Source: Acanthaster planci
Taxonomy: Eukaryota > Echinodermata > Asteroidea > Valvatida > Acanthasteridae
Length of the DNA stretch: 64,000 nt
Direction: 5' to 3'
Assembly (NCBI RefSeq): GCF_001949145.1
Contig: NW_019091382.1
Span: forward strand, 1,853,619-1,917,618
The translations under genes and the position numbers were made by a program. Each line of letters begins with the position of its first letter. The stretch's first letter is position 1. Positions 50,767 to 60,580 of this stretch are shown here, in pieces. The notes under the pieces are model-generated. The model made no database searches and was not told where the DNA came from. It saw only the letters and a list, made by a program, of their open reading frames with translations.

Positions 50767-51499
50767 TTAAAAACGAGGTATGGTGGGTTTTACTTCTTGG
50801 TAAGCTGGTGGCCGATCCTCGTATTTGACAGACTTTGTTAGAGTTATTCGCCAAGTTTTTTCATGAGGTCTTTTTTAAAAATTGCCGCTCTATCATTGCA
50901 AGTGCTTAAGCTTTCTCCTTGACCTGTTGATCAAATTCGACTTTGTCCATCGTTTTAGCTTCTTGCAACTTGGTCGTTGTGTTTGACCAAATCTTTTCTT
51001 TCATTTCATTAAATTTTCTAAAGTTCGGACAAAATCAAGACAAATTCTTCTTGAGACATGTCACCGTCTTCAATCACGTGCGAGACGTACTCATCTATGA
51101 TGTTTAGCTTCGAATCTGCAAGCATTCTGATTTTTTGGGGGGTTGTTTTTTACTTTTGTAGACAAACCTGCGACTGGCGTACTGGTGTAATATCCAAACG
51201 CTCCGATGGCAAGACCTTTCATCACTAGTCCTACAGGTCTGGTAATAACTCCCAGAATAGCGGGGATTCCGATGGCGGCCGAAAGCGGCGCCTATTGCTT
51301 CTACTCCATATTCGACGTAACTGAGTGTAGTTAATAGTCGTTTGATCTTTTTGTAAGAAGTTTCTCTAGCATCGCGTTCTCTTAAAATCTGTCCTCGACT
51401 GTCTTTGATTTTTTTAAGGCGGTAAATTTTAGTCGCGCTTGTTTTGGTTTGATACCCAGTCGAATCTGGATACATGTTCGACCGATTGTCTGTCGTCAT
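50767..51499 (-). pseudogene. Virus-like cluster gene 5: basic N-terminus plus hydrophobic middle
   Basis: The ATG at 51499 follows a TATATAATA box. The first 70 codons are intact and basic (TKIYRLKKIKDSRGQILRER then TSYKKIKRLLTTLSYVEYGV). A frameshift near 51285 moves the hydrophobic, alanine/glycine-rich middle (LGVITRPVGLVMKGLAIGAF) into another frame. A further shift near 51115 leads to the helical part DSKLNIIDEYVSHVIEDGDM, with later stops, and a PPAYQEV-containing tail ends at 50767. It is interpreted as one membrane-associated protein of about 240 residues. Family unknown. Confidence 0.5.
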
Positions 51500-51504
51500 C
51501 TTTT

Positions 51505-51513
51505 TATTATATA
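51505..51513 (-). promoter_or_regulatory. TATATAATA box before gene 5
   Basis: TATATAATA on the minus strand (51513-51505) lies 5 bases before the ATG at 51499, repeating the arrangement at 48429. It sits between the stop of gene 6 (51530) and the start of gene 5. Confidence 0.45.
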
Positions 51514-51529
51514 CGATTTTAAAAAAAGT

Positions 51530-52255
51530 TTAGCCCGAAGCATTTAAAAAGTCTAGCTCGATTACAATTGTGCCGTTTTTATTGTTGATGATTTCTCCCC
51601 ACTCGTTTCTCAAGGAAAAATGCAAGCTCGTAATCTGATCGTTTACAAGTGACTTGACTCTTTCGCTCGGGTCTGACGTGATACACAACACGTACGAAGG
51701 TCGCCCGTTGAAGTAATTAAAGTGATTGTTTATTTCTCTACGGTGTATCCAAAGCTCGTCAAAAGGATCTATATTTACCTTCCCCTTGTAAATAACGTTT
51801 AGAACGAGCCTACCTCTCGGCACATTCAAAAGCTTGCCGACTTCTTTACCTAACCGTATTCTGAGTTTTAAATCCGGTATCATAAATGTCACAAGGTTTG
51901 ACTTCTCATGAACTTTAAAACTCACACCCGGAATGGCGTTTAAAATAAAATCGAACCAATCCACGTTGTAAAATCCGGGTGGAATTACTACACTACCGCG
52001 CCCTCCACCTTGTAAAAAATCTCAGGTCGTTTCTCACTTGTGCAAGTGATGCATCACCAGGGTGTTAGAACCAGAAGCCATAACTAAAAGAGTGGGTCTG
52101 GGTTCGGTTTGAGCAGCTCTGATGGTTCTCGTTCTTTGTTCATTGTCGTCGCTTAAAAATGCTTCTTGAACAAATCTCGAAGCGATGTGACGGGCTTCTA
52201 CATAAGTCTCCAATCGTCCTTGAGTTAAAAGTACAAGATGAATTATTGTGTCTTC
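51530..52255 (-). pseudogene. Virus-like cluster gene 6: Polinton-type minor capsid (penton-like) protein
   Basis: One frame, about 240 codons, is open from about 52255 to TAA at 51530 except for TGAs at 52036 and 52026-52024. The N-terminal part is helical (ETYVEARHIASRFVQEAFLS). The C-terminal 155 residues carry SVVIPPGFYNVDWFDFILNA, matching the I/L-P-P-G-x-Y...L...N motif I associate with Polinton/adintovirus minor capsid proteins. They end with a beta-rich TSLHFSLRNEWGEIINNKNG then TIVIELDFL, like the closing strands of a jelly roll. The 5' end is frameshifted near 52255. Assignment is by motif pattern; structure prediction would decide it. Confidence 0.45.
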
Positions 52256-52311
52256 TTTCTCTTATCTCGTGCTTCAGCTGGTATTAATGTTAATCTTAAA
52301 CATCGGCGCCT

Positions 52312-52530
52312 TTATGTTTTTATTTGATTCTCAAGGTCATTTATTTTTTGGTTAACTGAGGTGTTGTATTCTACTAAATTCACCGCTTCGTAAGCTCAAA
52401 TGAAATCTCTTATTACATCATAAAACAAAACCAGAGTGTCTGCGTCTAATTCTGAGAATGGTACTACCAGTTCAAGTGCTTTTATAACATCCATGTTGAT
52501 AGCTGTATCTGGTGATGGTGAATCAGCCAT
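52312..52530 (-). pseudogene. Virus-like cluster gene 7, small acidic protein
   Basis: 73 codons from ATG 52530 to TAA 52312, with one in-frame TGA at 52398-52396. It includes DTAINMDVIKALELVVPFSE and, after the stop, YNTSVNQKINDLENQIK, a short heptad-like coiled coil. No membrane segment and no recognised family. It is packed between genes 6 and 8. Confidence 0.45.
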
Positions 52531-52534
52531 TTCA

Positions 52535-52790
52535 CGCCCTGGTCTAACTCCATCAGGCCTTCATCCAGCAGGACTTCCTTCGACCTGAGATTGCCGTTCA
52601 ATTTCGGTGGATTTTGTTATGTTGAAGTAACCCTGGTGGAAGCTTACCTTTCCGACTTTAATGTTTTTATCCCCCTTCAGATCATTGATTTGATTTTCTA
52701 ATTAAAAAATCTGCCCTCTTTTGGTCAAATAAAAAGAATGTGTTTCCATCTGCGGTTTGTTTTACTATAAACAGGTTTTTAAAAAGAGCA
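52535..52790 (-). pseudogene. Virus-like cluster gene 8 remnant
   Basis: The frame near 52780-52690 (LFIVKQTADGNTFFLFDQKR) and, after a shift, KNIKVGKVSFHQGYFNITKS near 52670-52610 appear to be pieces of one protein. The latter resembles in form the strand plus G-Y/F motif of gene 6. Frames are broken and there is no clear start. It overlaps the end of gene 9 by a few bases. Confidence 0.3.
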
Positions 52791-53264
52791 GCCTTCTTCA
52801 TAAAGTAAGTTTAAACTTTTTGACGGCATCGGTAAAGTGTTTCTCCGAAACTTAAACAGGTCTTTTACGGTTTCTGCAGTTTCCCCGGTTACATCTTGAC
52901 AACACACCGCTCCCAAAGCCCTAAGTGGCTGTTCGCGAGAAATCTTACCTGCTAAAATTTGGTTGAATTTATATTCTATGCGATTCGCTTGTCCCGTAGT
53001 CAATTGAATGTTTAGTTGTTTTAAAACGTTACTTAACTTTGGCTTGCCCGGCTGATTATAAAACGCTGAATATATTTGCCACCCACGTTGTCTACTTTGT
53101 CTGAATAAATGCGAGTTATTTTTAATTGACAATCGCGGCACAGGAGAACAGATTCTTCTCTTATTTCCATTCTATTTGTTGTGTGGGCGCGTGTCTTCTT
53201 TGATTTTCTTGTATGCTTCTGGGGGAGGTTTTTCGCCAATTAATTCATAGAGCTAACCGTCCAT
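52779..53264 (-). pseudogene. Virus-like cluster gene 9, basic protein
   Basis: A single frame from ATG 53264 to TAA 52779 (161 codons) holds two in-frame TAGs at 53255 and 53174. The N-terminus reads LYELIGEKPPPEAYKKIKED. The rest is basic and helical (SHLFRQSRQRGWQIYSAFYN, then SNVLKQLNIQLTTGQANRIE). High Arg/Lys content would suit a nucleic-acid-binding or core protein, but this is a guess from composition. No family recognised. Confidence 0.5.
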
Positions 53265-53303
53265 GTTTATAATTAGTTATTTGTTTAAGGGATGTAAAAT
53301 TAA

Positions 53304-53331
53304 CCCCAGTTATTCCTGGGAATAACTGAGG
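53304..53331. terminator. Hairpin between genes 9 and 10
   Basis: CCCCAGTTATTCC and GGAATAACTGAGG (53304-53316 and 53319-53331) form a stem of about 12 bp with one mismatch. It lies about 90 bases beyond the stop of gene 10 and about 40 bases before the start of gene 9. There is no strong T run on either strand. Confidence 0.4.
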
Positions 53332-53417
53332 CTTAAAGTAGTTTTTAAGTTAGTTTAATTCTCAAGTTTAATCCACCTTTAATTCACGGGCGTTGCAGAT
53401 TCAGATTCAGATTTAGT

Positions 53418-54248
53418 TTAAGATTCGTTATGGTCAAATCCTCTAAATGCTTGTAAAGCCGATTTATTTGAAATTATTCTGTCATTTCTAACTTTCAACA
53501 TGGTGGTTGAGACCATATACCTAACACTGGCACTGCAAGACAGTGAACTGTGGGTTCCGTAATACATGTCTTTTGGATAAATGAATGATTGAGCATCGCA
53601 TCTTTTATTTACAAATTTCTCGATATTTGACGACGTAATGGGCCTCTTTCAGTTGTCAAACAACGAGGCGTAAGAATCTATTTTAACGTACATGCGATTT
53701 TTGTCTGTGTAGGGCAGTTTAACCACGTATTCCATCCTGTTTAAATCATCGATATCGCGACTAGCTTTGTAAGCATTTATGCACAAGACGGCATGATAGA
53801 CTTGGCAGAAGCTTGTTTTTCGGCCTGTTTCTCAATAAACTTTTAAGTCGCCAAATTTATATCGTCTAGTACGTATCATCCTATTTTGCAGTTGATAACA
53901 GATTTGGCAGCCGACGACATTGTCGACAGTTTTATCTCGCGTGCCATATTTATAAACGGGATTTATGCCGTATATAGTCGTGTCTGTCATCATAATTAGC
54001 AGGCGCTTTTCTTGGTTGTCAAGACTATAATAAATGGGTGAACAGCATTGTGTTATGTAACTGCTTTTTTTAATCACGGGGTTTGAAATGGTTAATTTAC
54101 TTGCATCAAAAAGACCGTATACGACATTAGGATCGTTGTTGTTGGCATTGACATGCTCGTCGGTTACAATGTAAATTTGGCATAATTCTAATTTTATAAT
54201 ATAAGTAGTGTTGGTAGGGTCTCCTCTATTTCTACTTATTCGTTGTGA
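53418..54248 (-). pseudogene. Virus-like cluster gene 10, largest uninterrupted frame
   Basis: 277 codons in one frame from 54248 to TAA 53420-53418, broken only by TGAs at 53834 and 53651. An upstream TAA at 54251 and a better frame beyond it suggest a 5' frameshift. The sequence is mixed alpha/beta, with many Tyr, Asn and Cys (VVGCQICYQLQNRMIRTRRY, then RMEYVVKLPYTDKNRMYVKI, then YPKDMYYGTHSSLSCSASVR). No transmembrane segment. It does not match any family I can name, and its size is too small for a double-jelly-roll major capsid protein. Confidence 0.5.
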
Positions 54249-54259
54249 TTAATTATTAA

Positions 54260-56612
54260 ACCAAGTTTTTCTGCTTCTTCATTTCAAAGGTTTTAAAATT
54301 TTATTTCATTTTTTCTCACAGCTCCAAGGGGAGAGGAGTTTTTCGGAGAAATAGGGAAGCTCCAGGGAAGTCCCTTTCTGGTTCTGGAAGTCACGAGTTC
54401 TGTTTGGGAAGTCACAAGTTTTGGGGGAAATCTCTTCTGGTCTGGGGGGAGTGGAAAGGAGGGGGCTGCTCCAGAACTCTCTTTGGCCTACTACTCCAGG
54501 ACTGAAAGAGTTCAAAGTTGATTCCTACAAAAATATGAACAACAGTGTATGTAACCTTGAAAATCTTGAATAACGTGATCTGTACAAACTCCATCCACTA
54601 TCTGTGAGACGATAGGTCAATGACAGTTTATTTCTCAACACTTTCACAATCTTTTTAAACCCCTTCAAGCCGGAACGTGTTAAAACACGCCGTAAAAATT
54701 GAGATCCTCAGCCTGTTTTATTCTTGGCCCACGCTCGAGGGAACACGGTGACCCTGGCTCTTGTGTACATGGTAATTGGTCTTTGTGTGTAGCCCAGAAA
54801 TAAAAAGACCGAATTTGCATCATAATCACCAGCTTCACAATAGTCCCCACTTTGAAAACAGGTAACAGGAATGTGGAAGCTTGAGTAGAGCTGCATGCCA
54901 CCGAACAATCAGCCTTTTCACCATGTAATTCAAAGCGTGCAGAGTATGCTGGGCCACAAACCAAGAATTTTCGGTTTGGCAGGTGGCCTTCATGGCCAAG
55001 CGAGGCTGGAATTCTTGGAGTCAGCTTTCGGAAAGAAATTCCCGTTGAGAAGAGGTTAATGCTACCGAAGCTAACCCGTTCAGGTTACAAGTGCCAACAG
55101 ACAACACCAACAAACGCCCTTTGCACATCCTCAGGAGTTCACGTTGAGGTCACAAGGCGTGGCTTTGTCTCCAGAATTCAACTTACAACGGGCTACAAAG
55201 GCCATGCAATGTTTTCGGTGTCCCTGCCCTTGGAAGTCCTCATAGCCAGATACATCATGCAATTGCAGCTTGATGTGATTTCTGTTTTGCCTGCATATTG
55301 TTTTTACATGCGAATTTCTGTATTGTGATCTTTGGCTTGTGCAATTTCCACTGTTCTTGTAATTTGTTCTAGTTTTTGCAGTAATTTCAATCCATTAATA
55401 ATTTTATTACATCTTGATTTGTTATGACTTGTGAGTGTATATACCATTTTTTGCTTTAAGCATTGTTGGCAATAATTTTATTATTTTATTAATCTTTCAT
55501 AGGCAATAGTTTTATGCAAGAGTTACTATTTCACGTATAAATTTTTTCAATTTTTCTAAATGTTATTTTCCTATTGACCATCGTCTAATTGGCAACTTGG
55601 TCGCTGCTGGATTTGGTTGAAATAAAATAAATAAAACAAAGTTTACACTAAGGGTTAAATCAACATTTTAGCTTTATTTCATTTGAAATGGACATGTGCT
55701 CACCTGACAAGTTGTCTATCCAAGGAGACTTTGCAAACCAAGTAAGCAAGTGAAATCAACTCCTCTTCATGTAACGAAGGCTTCCTGAGCATCAATCATC
55801 AAACACACACAAAGAAAATAGAAATAAAAGCATTTAGCATGTGTGCTTGTTTGTTAATTAGTCCTTAAAATTATATTGGAAGAATAAGGGAAGTGAAGAA
55901 GGATGCAGAAAATTTGACGACAAGGTCTACATATGAAACTGTAATCAGATCCATTGCAGGTACAATTTTCTTCTTTGGAATTACACAATGAAAGTACATG
56001 TAGCTTTATAGGGCACTCCACTTCACAGCATTGTGATGGCTTTGAAATAAAAGATCTCTGAGGCCAAATACCATCTACATGTGGATGCATCAAGATAACA
56101 GCATTCCTAAAGAGGAGTCTTATTACAACCATGGTCAATATCCAGAACAGAGCTTTTGACACAAAACTCCTCATAGAAAGACCACACAAAATGTGATCAG
56201 CCATTATGCACAACTGTCAAACACACTACATTTCCTCCTTTTGGTAGTTGGAGTATTAGGGAGACATTGAAATGTCTCCCTAATGACCGATGTCTCCCTA
56301 ATGTTGAAAATTTTACTACAAAATGTCTCCCAAGTGACCTATTTGGAAATATTAACTCGTAAACTTTCAAAATAATCTCTATTTTGTATAGACGAATCAG
56401 TATCAAAAGATAATGGATAACCTAAAGAAATGTGTATGGAAGGCCAACCCCCCAAAGAAACCCTAGTTTCCTTTAAAGAGTTTAAATCATTGGCCTCTGA
56501 CAAAGCTATGGACTTTGATGAAACTGAAATAGGAAAAACGAGATATTAAAAAAGGTGCATAATTTGGAGTCGATAGCTACATTTTTTTGCATATTCACAT
56601 CACACAGACGTA
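54260..56612. other. Unassigned stretch right of the virus-like cluster
   Basis: A purine-rich patch at 54310-54480 has short internal repeats (GAAGTCAC twice). A segment at about 54960-55640 ends in an ATAAA-rich tail (AATAAAATAAATAAAA at about 55621), suggesting a retroposed 3' end or a 3' UTR. No protein family is recognised. Confidence 0.35.
56255..56284. repeat. Perfect 14-bp palindrome with adjoining tandem half-sites
   Basis: ATTAGGGAGACATT, GA, AATGTCTCCCTAAT is a perfect inverted repeat. It is followed by another TGTCTCCCTAATG at about 56291 and a degenerate TGTCTCCCAAGTG at about 56322. It could be a small hairpin RNA, a binding-site cluster or a short repeat. Confidence 0.85.
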
Positions 56613-57207
56613 TTAACCACTTCCTGCCGGGCGACCGTTTTTGAGTATATAGGCTTTATATACAGAGCCGGGGAGCCCAGAACCGGGACAAAAGAGTTGG
56701 GCCTTATAACAAAAGACCATGCTCAGCACAAACGACTGAGCTGCTGGGCATTACCAACATTTTTTCGCTCTCAATAGTGGAGATAACCCAGCCTTGTTTT
56801 GAAACAGTATGCCAGGTTTGAGGCATTTAGAGCGAGCGGATTACTACCAGGGACAAAAGCTCTCCACCACCGCAGCGATGAGCCACACACCACCGCCGCA
56901 CGTTAATCTGGCCCCTATTGAAAAGAGGTCAGCAGTGCACTGTGCCAGTTTCGGAAACAAAAGAATCTTACGTAACACCGCACAATCTGGGCTCTTTTTC
57001 CAAGGCTGCAGGCCTGGCTGAAATATTCAAAAGTCAATGAAGGTTAACTGTCAGCTTTAGAGTAGAGCCCAAAGAGTCCTTCATGTGGGTATAAATGGCC
57101 ATTAAATGAAATGATGAATGTTGAAGAATTTTGAAAACAGAAAATCTTGAAAAGGATCCGGCATCTTGTCTTGCTCAAGAAAAATCCATCCGGCAGCAAG
57201 TGGTTAA
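56613..57207 (+). mobile_element. Full-length TTAA MITE, copy D
   Basis: 587 bases between TTAA at 56613-56616 and TTAA at 57204-57207, with ends CCACTTCCTGCCGG and CCGGCAGCAAGTGG. Same orientation as copies B and C; most diverged internally. Confidence 0.9.
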
Positions 57208-57209
57208 AA

Positions 57210-58130
57210 ACCTTGTATCTTAAGCGGAGTTGGAAAGAGCACAGTGATATTATGGCATGGAATAAACATTTATGACCCACCATCTCAATGTCAGGCTGAA
57301 CTTCACAACTCTAAAATAGTGGAACTTTCACTGCTCAGATTTTCATGGGAGTTTCACAGCTTTCACTACCCGTAAGAAGCTTTCTGCAGACAGAATTTGA
57401 TTTAACATAGATTAAAGTGAAAAACGAAAGGTGAAGGAGAGGAATTGTCCAACATCACAAATACCGACTTCAGCCTGGTTTTGAGGTGGTGGGTCACATA
57501 CATGTATGTATAGATGAGTGTTGTTACCGGTACATGTATTCTTACCCATGCTTTGCTGCATTTAGTAGACATTGTGTAATGATCTTTATAACTTGCTGCA
57601 AATTGTATGTAGGAAGGCACCTAGGTTTGGCCTGACATCCAGGAAACACATTCTTGTTTTGACTGTACCTAAAAGACATCAATATATTTGTTTGGTTAAG
57701 TCAGCAAAGAAAGTCAATCAAGTAGTTAGAGTAGAAAATGACAAAAACCTACATTTCATTCTCTGTATTAAAAGGTCTTCACATGATTTACAGTGGGTAT
57801 CAAAACTTTTCCAGCAAACCAAGTTCTCTACCCCATTTCTCATAATTCAGTGCATTATGGTCACACACTCAGTTATCTACTGCACTACATTTTCCAAAGG
57901 GGAGAAAGTATTCTAAATATTTATGGTCACTTCAGTCCATCTTAATATATATTCTTGCAAATGTTTTGGCTTTCCGAACGACTAGGTACGTTAGCAAGAA
58001 TTACACAAGTTGTACACAAAGTCTGCAAACAAAAACTTCTCGTCACTTTTTAGAGTAGTGCTTGGAAGCCATACCACTTCATTTGGGTTGTTAAAATGAA
58101 AGAAATCTTTTTCTCAAACTAAGACTATGA
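57210..58130. other. Gene-free stretch
   Basis: AT-rich sequence with TACATGTA palindromes. No exon or repeat could be supported. Confidence 0.5.
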
Positions 58131-58134
58131 CTAG

Positions 58135-58310
58135 TTTTATAAAGGGGGATTTGCAAACTGTAAAAAAATGAAAAGGCTACAGAGGCTTTAATGGTAGCCA
58201 TCTTGTAGGGCAGTCCTTTTTTTCCACAGGGAAACCTCCTTTGTACACACCCTGCAGAACAAATGCACAGGCGTGTAAGATGGCAGCCACGCAAACCCCC
58301 TTTAAAAGGG
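58135..58310. mobile_element. 176-bp palindromic MITE
   Basis: The ends TTTTATAAAGGGGGATTTGC and GCAAACCCCCTTTAAAAGG are imperfect inverses. Inside, TGGTAGCCATCTTG pairs with TAAGATGGCAGCCA. A diverged copy lies at 6640-6760. Confidence 0.7.
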
Positions 58311-58885
58311 GAAAAGATGCAGTGTTGCTTCCAACATGAGTCGTAAAAATAGTTTGCCGTAGCTAACCAAACTGACAGATGAGGCCGTAGCAAACTGACA
58401 AAACAGATTGAGGATTAATTTAATTTAAGTAAATGTGTGTGATTATTAATCTGACATATAAGTTTTATACAATTTTAATTATTATTATAATGACTCTAAA
58501 CATAGTTTTCACATTTGTAAACTCTGGAGGTTGAATAATCAATGCACTTAACAAACCAAAACAAGCAAACATTTCAACAATGAACCACTTCATGCATTCA
58601 TATTTTAACCACAATTACTAAACCGGAAAAGTTGGCACACCAGAAGCCCCAGCAGATCATTACACCGGTCATTCAAATGGCATATACAGAAAACTCTCGA
58701 TAATTTGAACCTCATGGGAATGGATACAAAATTTGAAAGTTCCTGAATCTTGCCCGCACATACACGCACAGTGCATTATAAGCAGCCCCACTTGCTCCCC
58801 ACGGTGGCGACTGCAGAAGTTGTAAGTGGATATTTCCTTAAATCCAAGAATAGATTTATTCTAAAAAGTCATCAGTTTCCTGATA

Positions 58886-59208
58886 TTCCTCCCCCACACT
58901 GATTGTGTGGGTCGGGTCTACTAGAGAATACCTACCCAAACAGTCACTACTTACGCAAATTTCTCATGCGTGCATGGCCATTCGCTGAATAAGACTTTAT
59001 CATCCGAGATGCCCTGTGACCTCCCACTATGCACTGCGGTCGCACCGCCATGATCATCCTTTTTTCCGAAAGCGACTAAAGTCGTAGCCTGGTGGGGAGG
59101 ACGTGCGGGAGAGGACTGTTTGGGTAGGTCTTCTCTAGAAGACCCGACCCACACAATCAATGTGGGGGAGGAGTCTGCTGTGCTCTATCTACCCAAACAG
59201 TCACTACA
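58886..59208. repeat. Terminal inverted/direct repeat of the DIRS-like element
   Basis: 58886-58944 and 59114-59172 are inverted copies about 60 bases long with roughly four mismatches (core CCTCCCCCACA...TGTGTGGGTCGGGTCT). A direct copy of CTACCCAAACAGTCACTAC follows at 59189-59207, matching 58932-58950. Lying just beyond the recombinase 3' end, this is the complex end structure expected of tyrosine-recombinase retrotransposons. Confidence 0.7.
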
Positions 59209-59358
59209 TATGCAGAGTGGCACCGTTACTAGTGGTGGATTGGCTACTGAGCACGCAACAGCCAAAGAGATAATAGCCTTTGTAACCAACTGGCAGAAAA
59301 CTGTAATAATATCAGTGAGAGGTTCTCATGATAAGTAAAAAACATAACCGGACTCACC

Positions 59359-60580
59359 CTAGTGGGATTCCTCATGAGCTTTGTTGTTTGTCCTTGTTGC
59401 CGGAGCTCGTGCTACAGGGAGTAGAACCGTCCTGCCTTGTACAGAGTCGTTATGAAGGACGTTCCTCAGGTAGCAGGATGTGAAGGTAGAGGGAGACTTC
59501 CAGCATGCAGCTTTACATATGTCTGCAATAGGAACACCCCGAAAGTAAGACCATGAAGTAGAAACTGCTCTATTGTCATGAGCACTGTTGTAGTGATTAC
59601 CTTGCTCATCAAGTTGTGAAGGGTAATCCGGGTTAGCAAAATTGATGGCTGCAACCGTCCAGCGGGCTATAATGTCTCTTGCTGCTGGGCAATACAGGCT
59701 CGCTGAAATGATGAACAGTTGAGTCGTCGATCCTCTGAGACCCTTAGTCTTAGCCAAGTACCATTTCAAGGTATGAACCGGACACCAGAGTTTATCAGCA
59801 TCATCCCCAGAATGCGAGGAAATTGTAGGCACAAAGATATCCGGGGGCTAGAAGGACAGAGTTTGGTTCTTGGTTAAAAACCAACAGCGGGGATGAAGTG
59901 GACCCCCGAGGCTCCCAGCAGAGATGACTGTCGGCTACTGAGAGCCTCTTCTAGATGCGTCTGCTGCAAGGAGGAAGGCCAGCTTAGTACTAGTGTGTAG
60001 GAGGGACGCATTACTCAAGGGTTCAAAGGGAGGACTGGTCAGCATCCGGAGAATCTTTGTAGGGGGACATTCCATGAACATTCCACAAAGGAGGTGGCGC
60101 AGTATCAGGTTCTTGGAGATGTCAGAGCCATCCTCAAAACCAGTGTGGATGGCAGCCAGGACTGATCTATAATTACGAATCGTAGAAACCTGGAGTCCAG
60201 ACTCGAATAAGTGTAGCAGGAAATCGGTGACGGCATTCAGAGGAGCATCGACTGGAGCCATAGTCTGTTCTTCACACCACCTAGTGAAATGCCCTATTCT
60301 GCTGTCGTAAATTTTACGGGTGAATAGATGTCTTCCCCGTGCGGCCATGGCCGCAGCCTGGTAAGAAAGTCCCGCCGAGCGGTAGGATGGAAAATCACTT
60401 GCAGCTCCAAAATGTGGATGTGATTCACCCGGAAGGCAGGTGGCCAAGTTTCTGAGATCTGATGAGGAGGGAGGGAGGCCCCCCAGCCAAGAGATGATGC
60501 ATCGGTTGTTATTATCACGGCCACATTCGTTCGCAGGAATGGCAGACCGGCGGTTAAGTGACTTCCCTCTAGCCATCAAA
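59359..60580 (-). pseudogene. DIRS/Ngaro-type tyrosine recombinase, frameshifted
   Basis: The N-terminal core-binding part is in 60340-59935 (RKIYDSRIGHFTRWCEEQ, then VSTIRNYRSVLAAIHTGFED), ending with ADASRRGSQ, which holds the first catalytic arginine. After a break at 59935-59832, the catalytic half continues with SAHDNRAVSTSWSYFRGVP (the H-x-x-R box) and AACWKSPSTFTSCYLRNV, with the nucleophilic tyrosine. It ends at 59359. Residues needed for catalysis are visible, but the two halves are in different frames, so this copy is dead. This enzyme replaces the DDE integrase in DIRS-order retrotransposons. Confidence 0.85.

Noticed and set aside
48771-54248. Alternative genetic code reading stops as sense
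   Set aside because: TAA, TAG and TGA all interrupt frames and frameshifts accompany them, which fits decay.
48235-54250. Bacterial contamination or prophage
   Set aside because: There are no ribosome-binding sites and no bacterial gene families. It has an ATG-abutting TATA box and is flanked on both sides by host-like repeats in continuous sequence.
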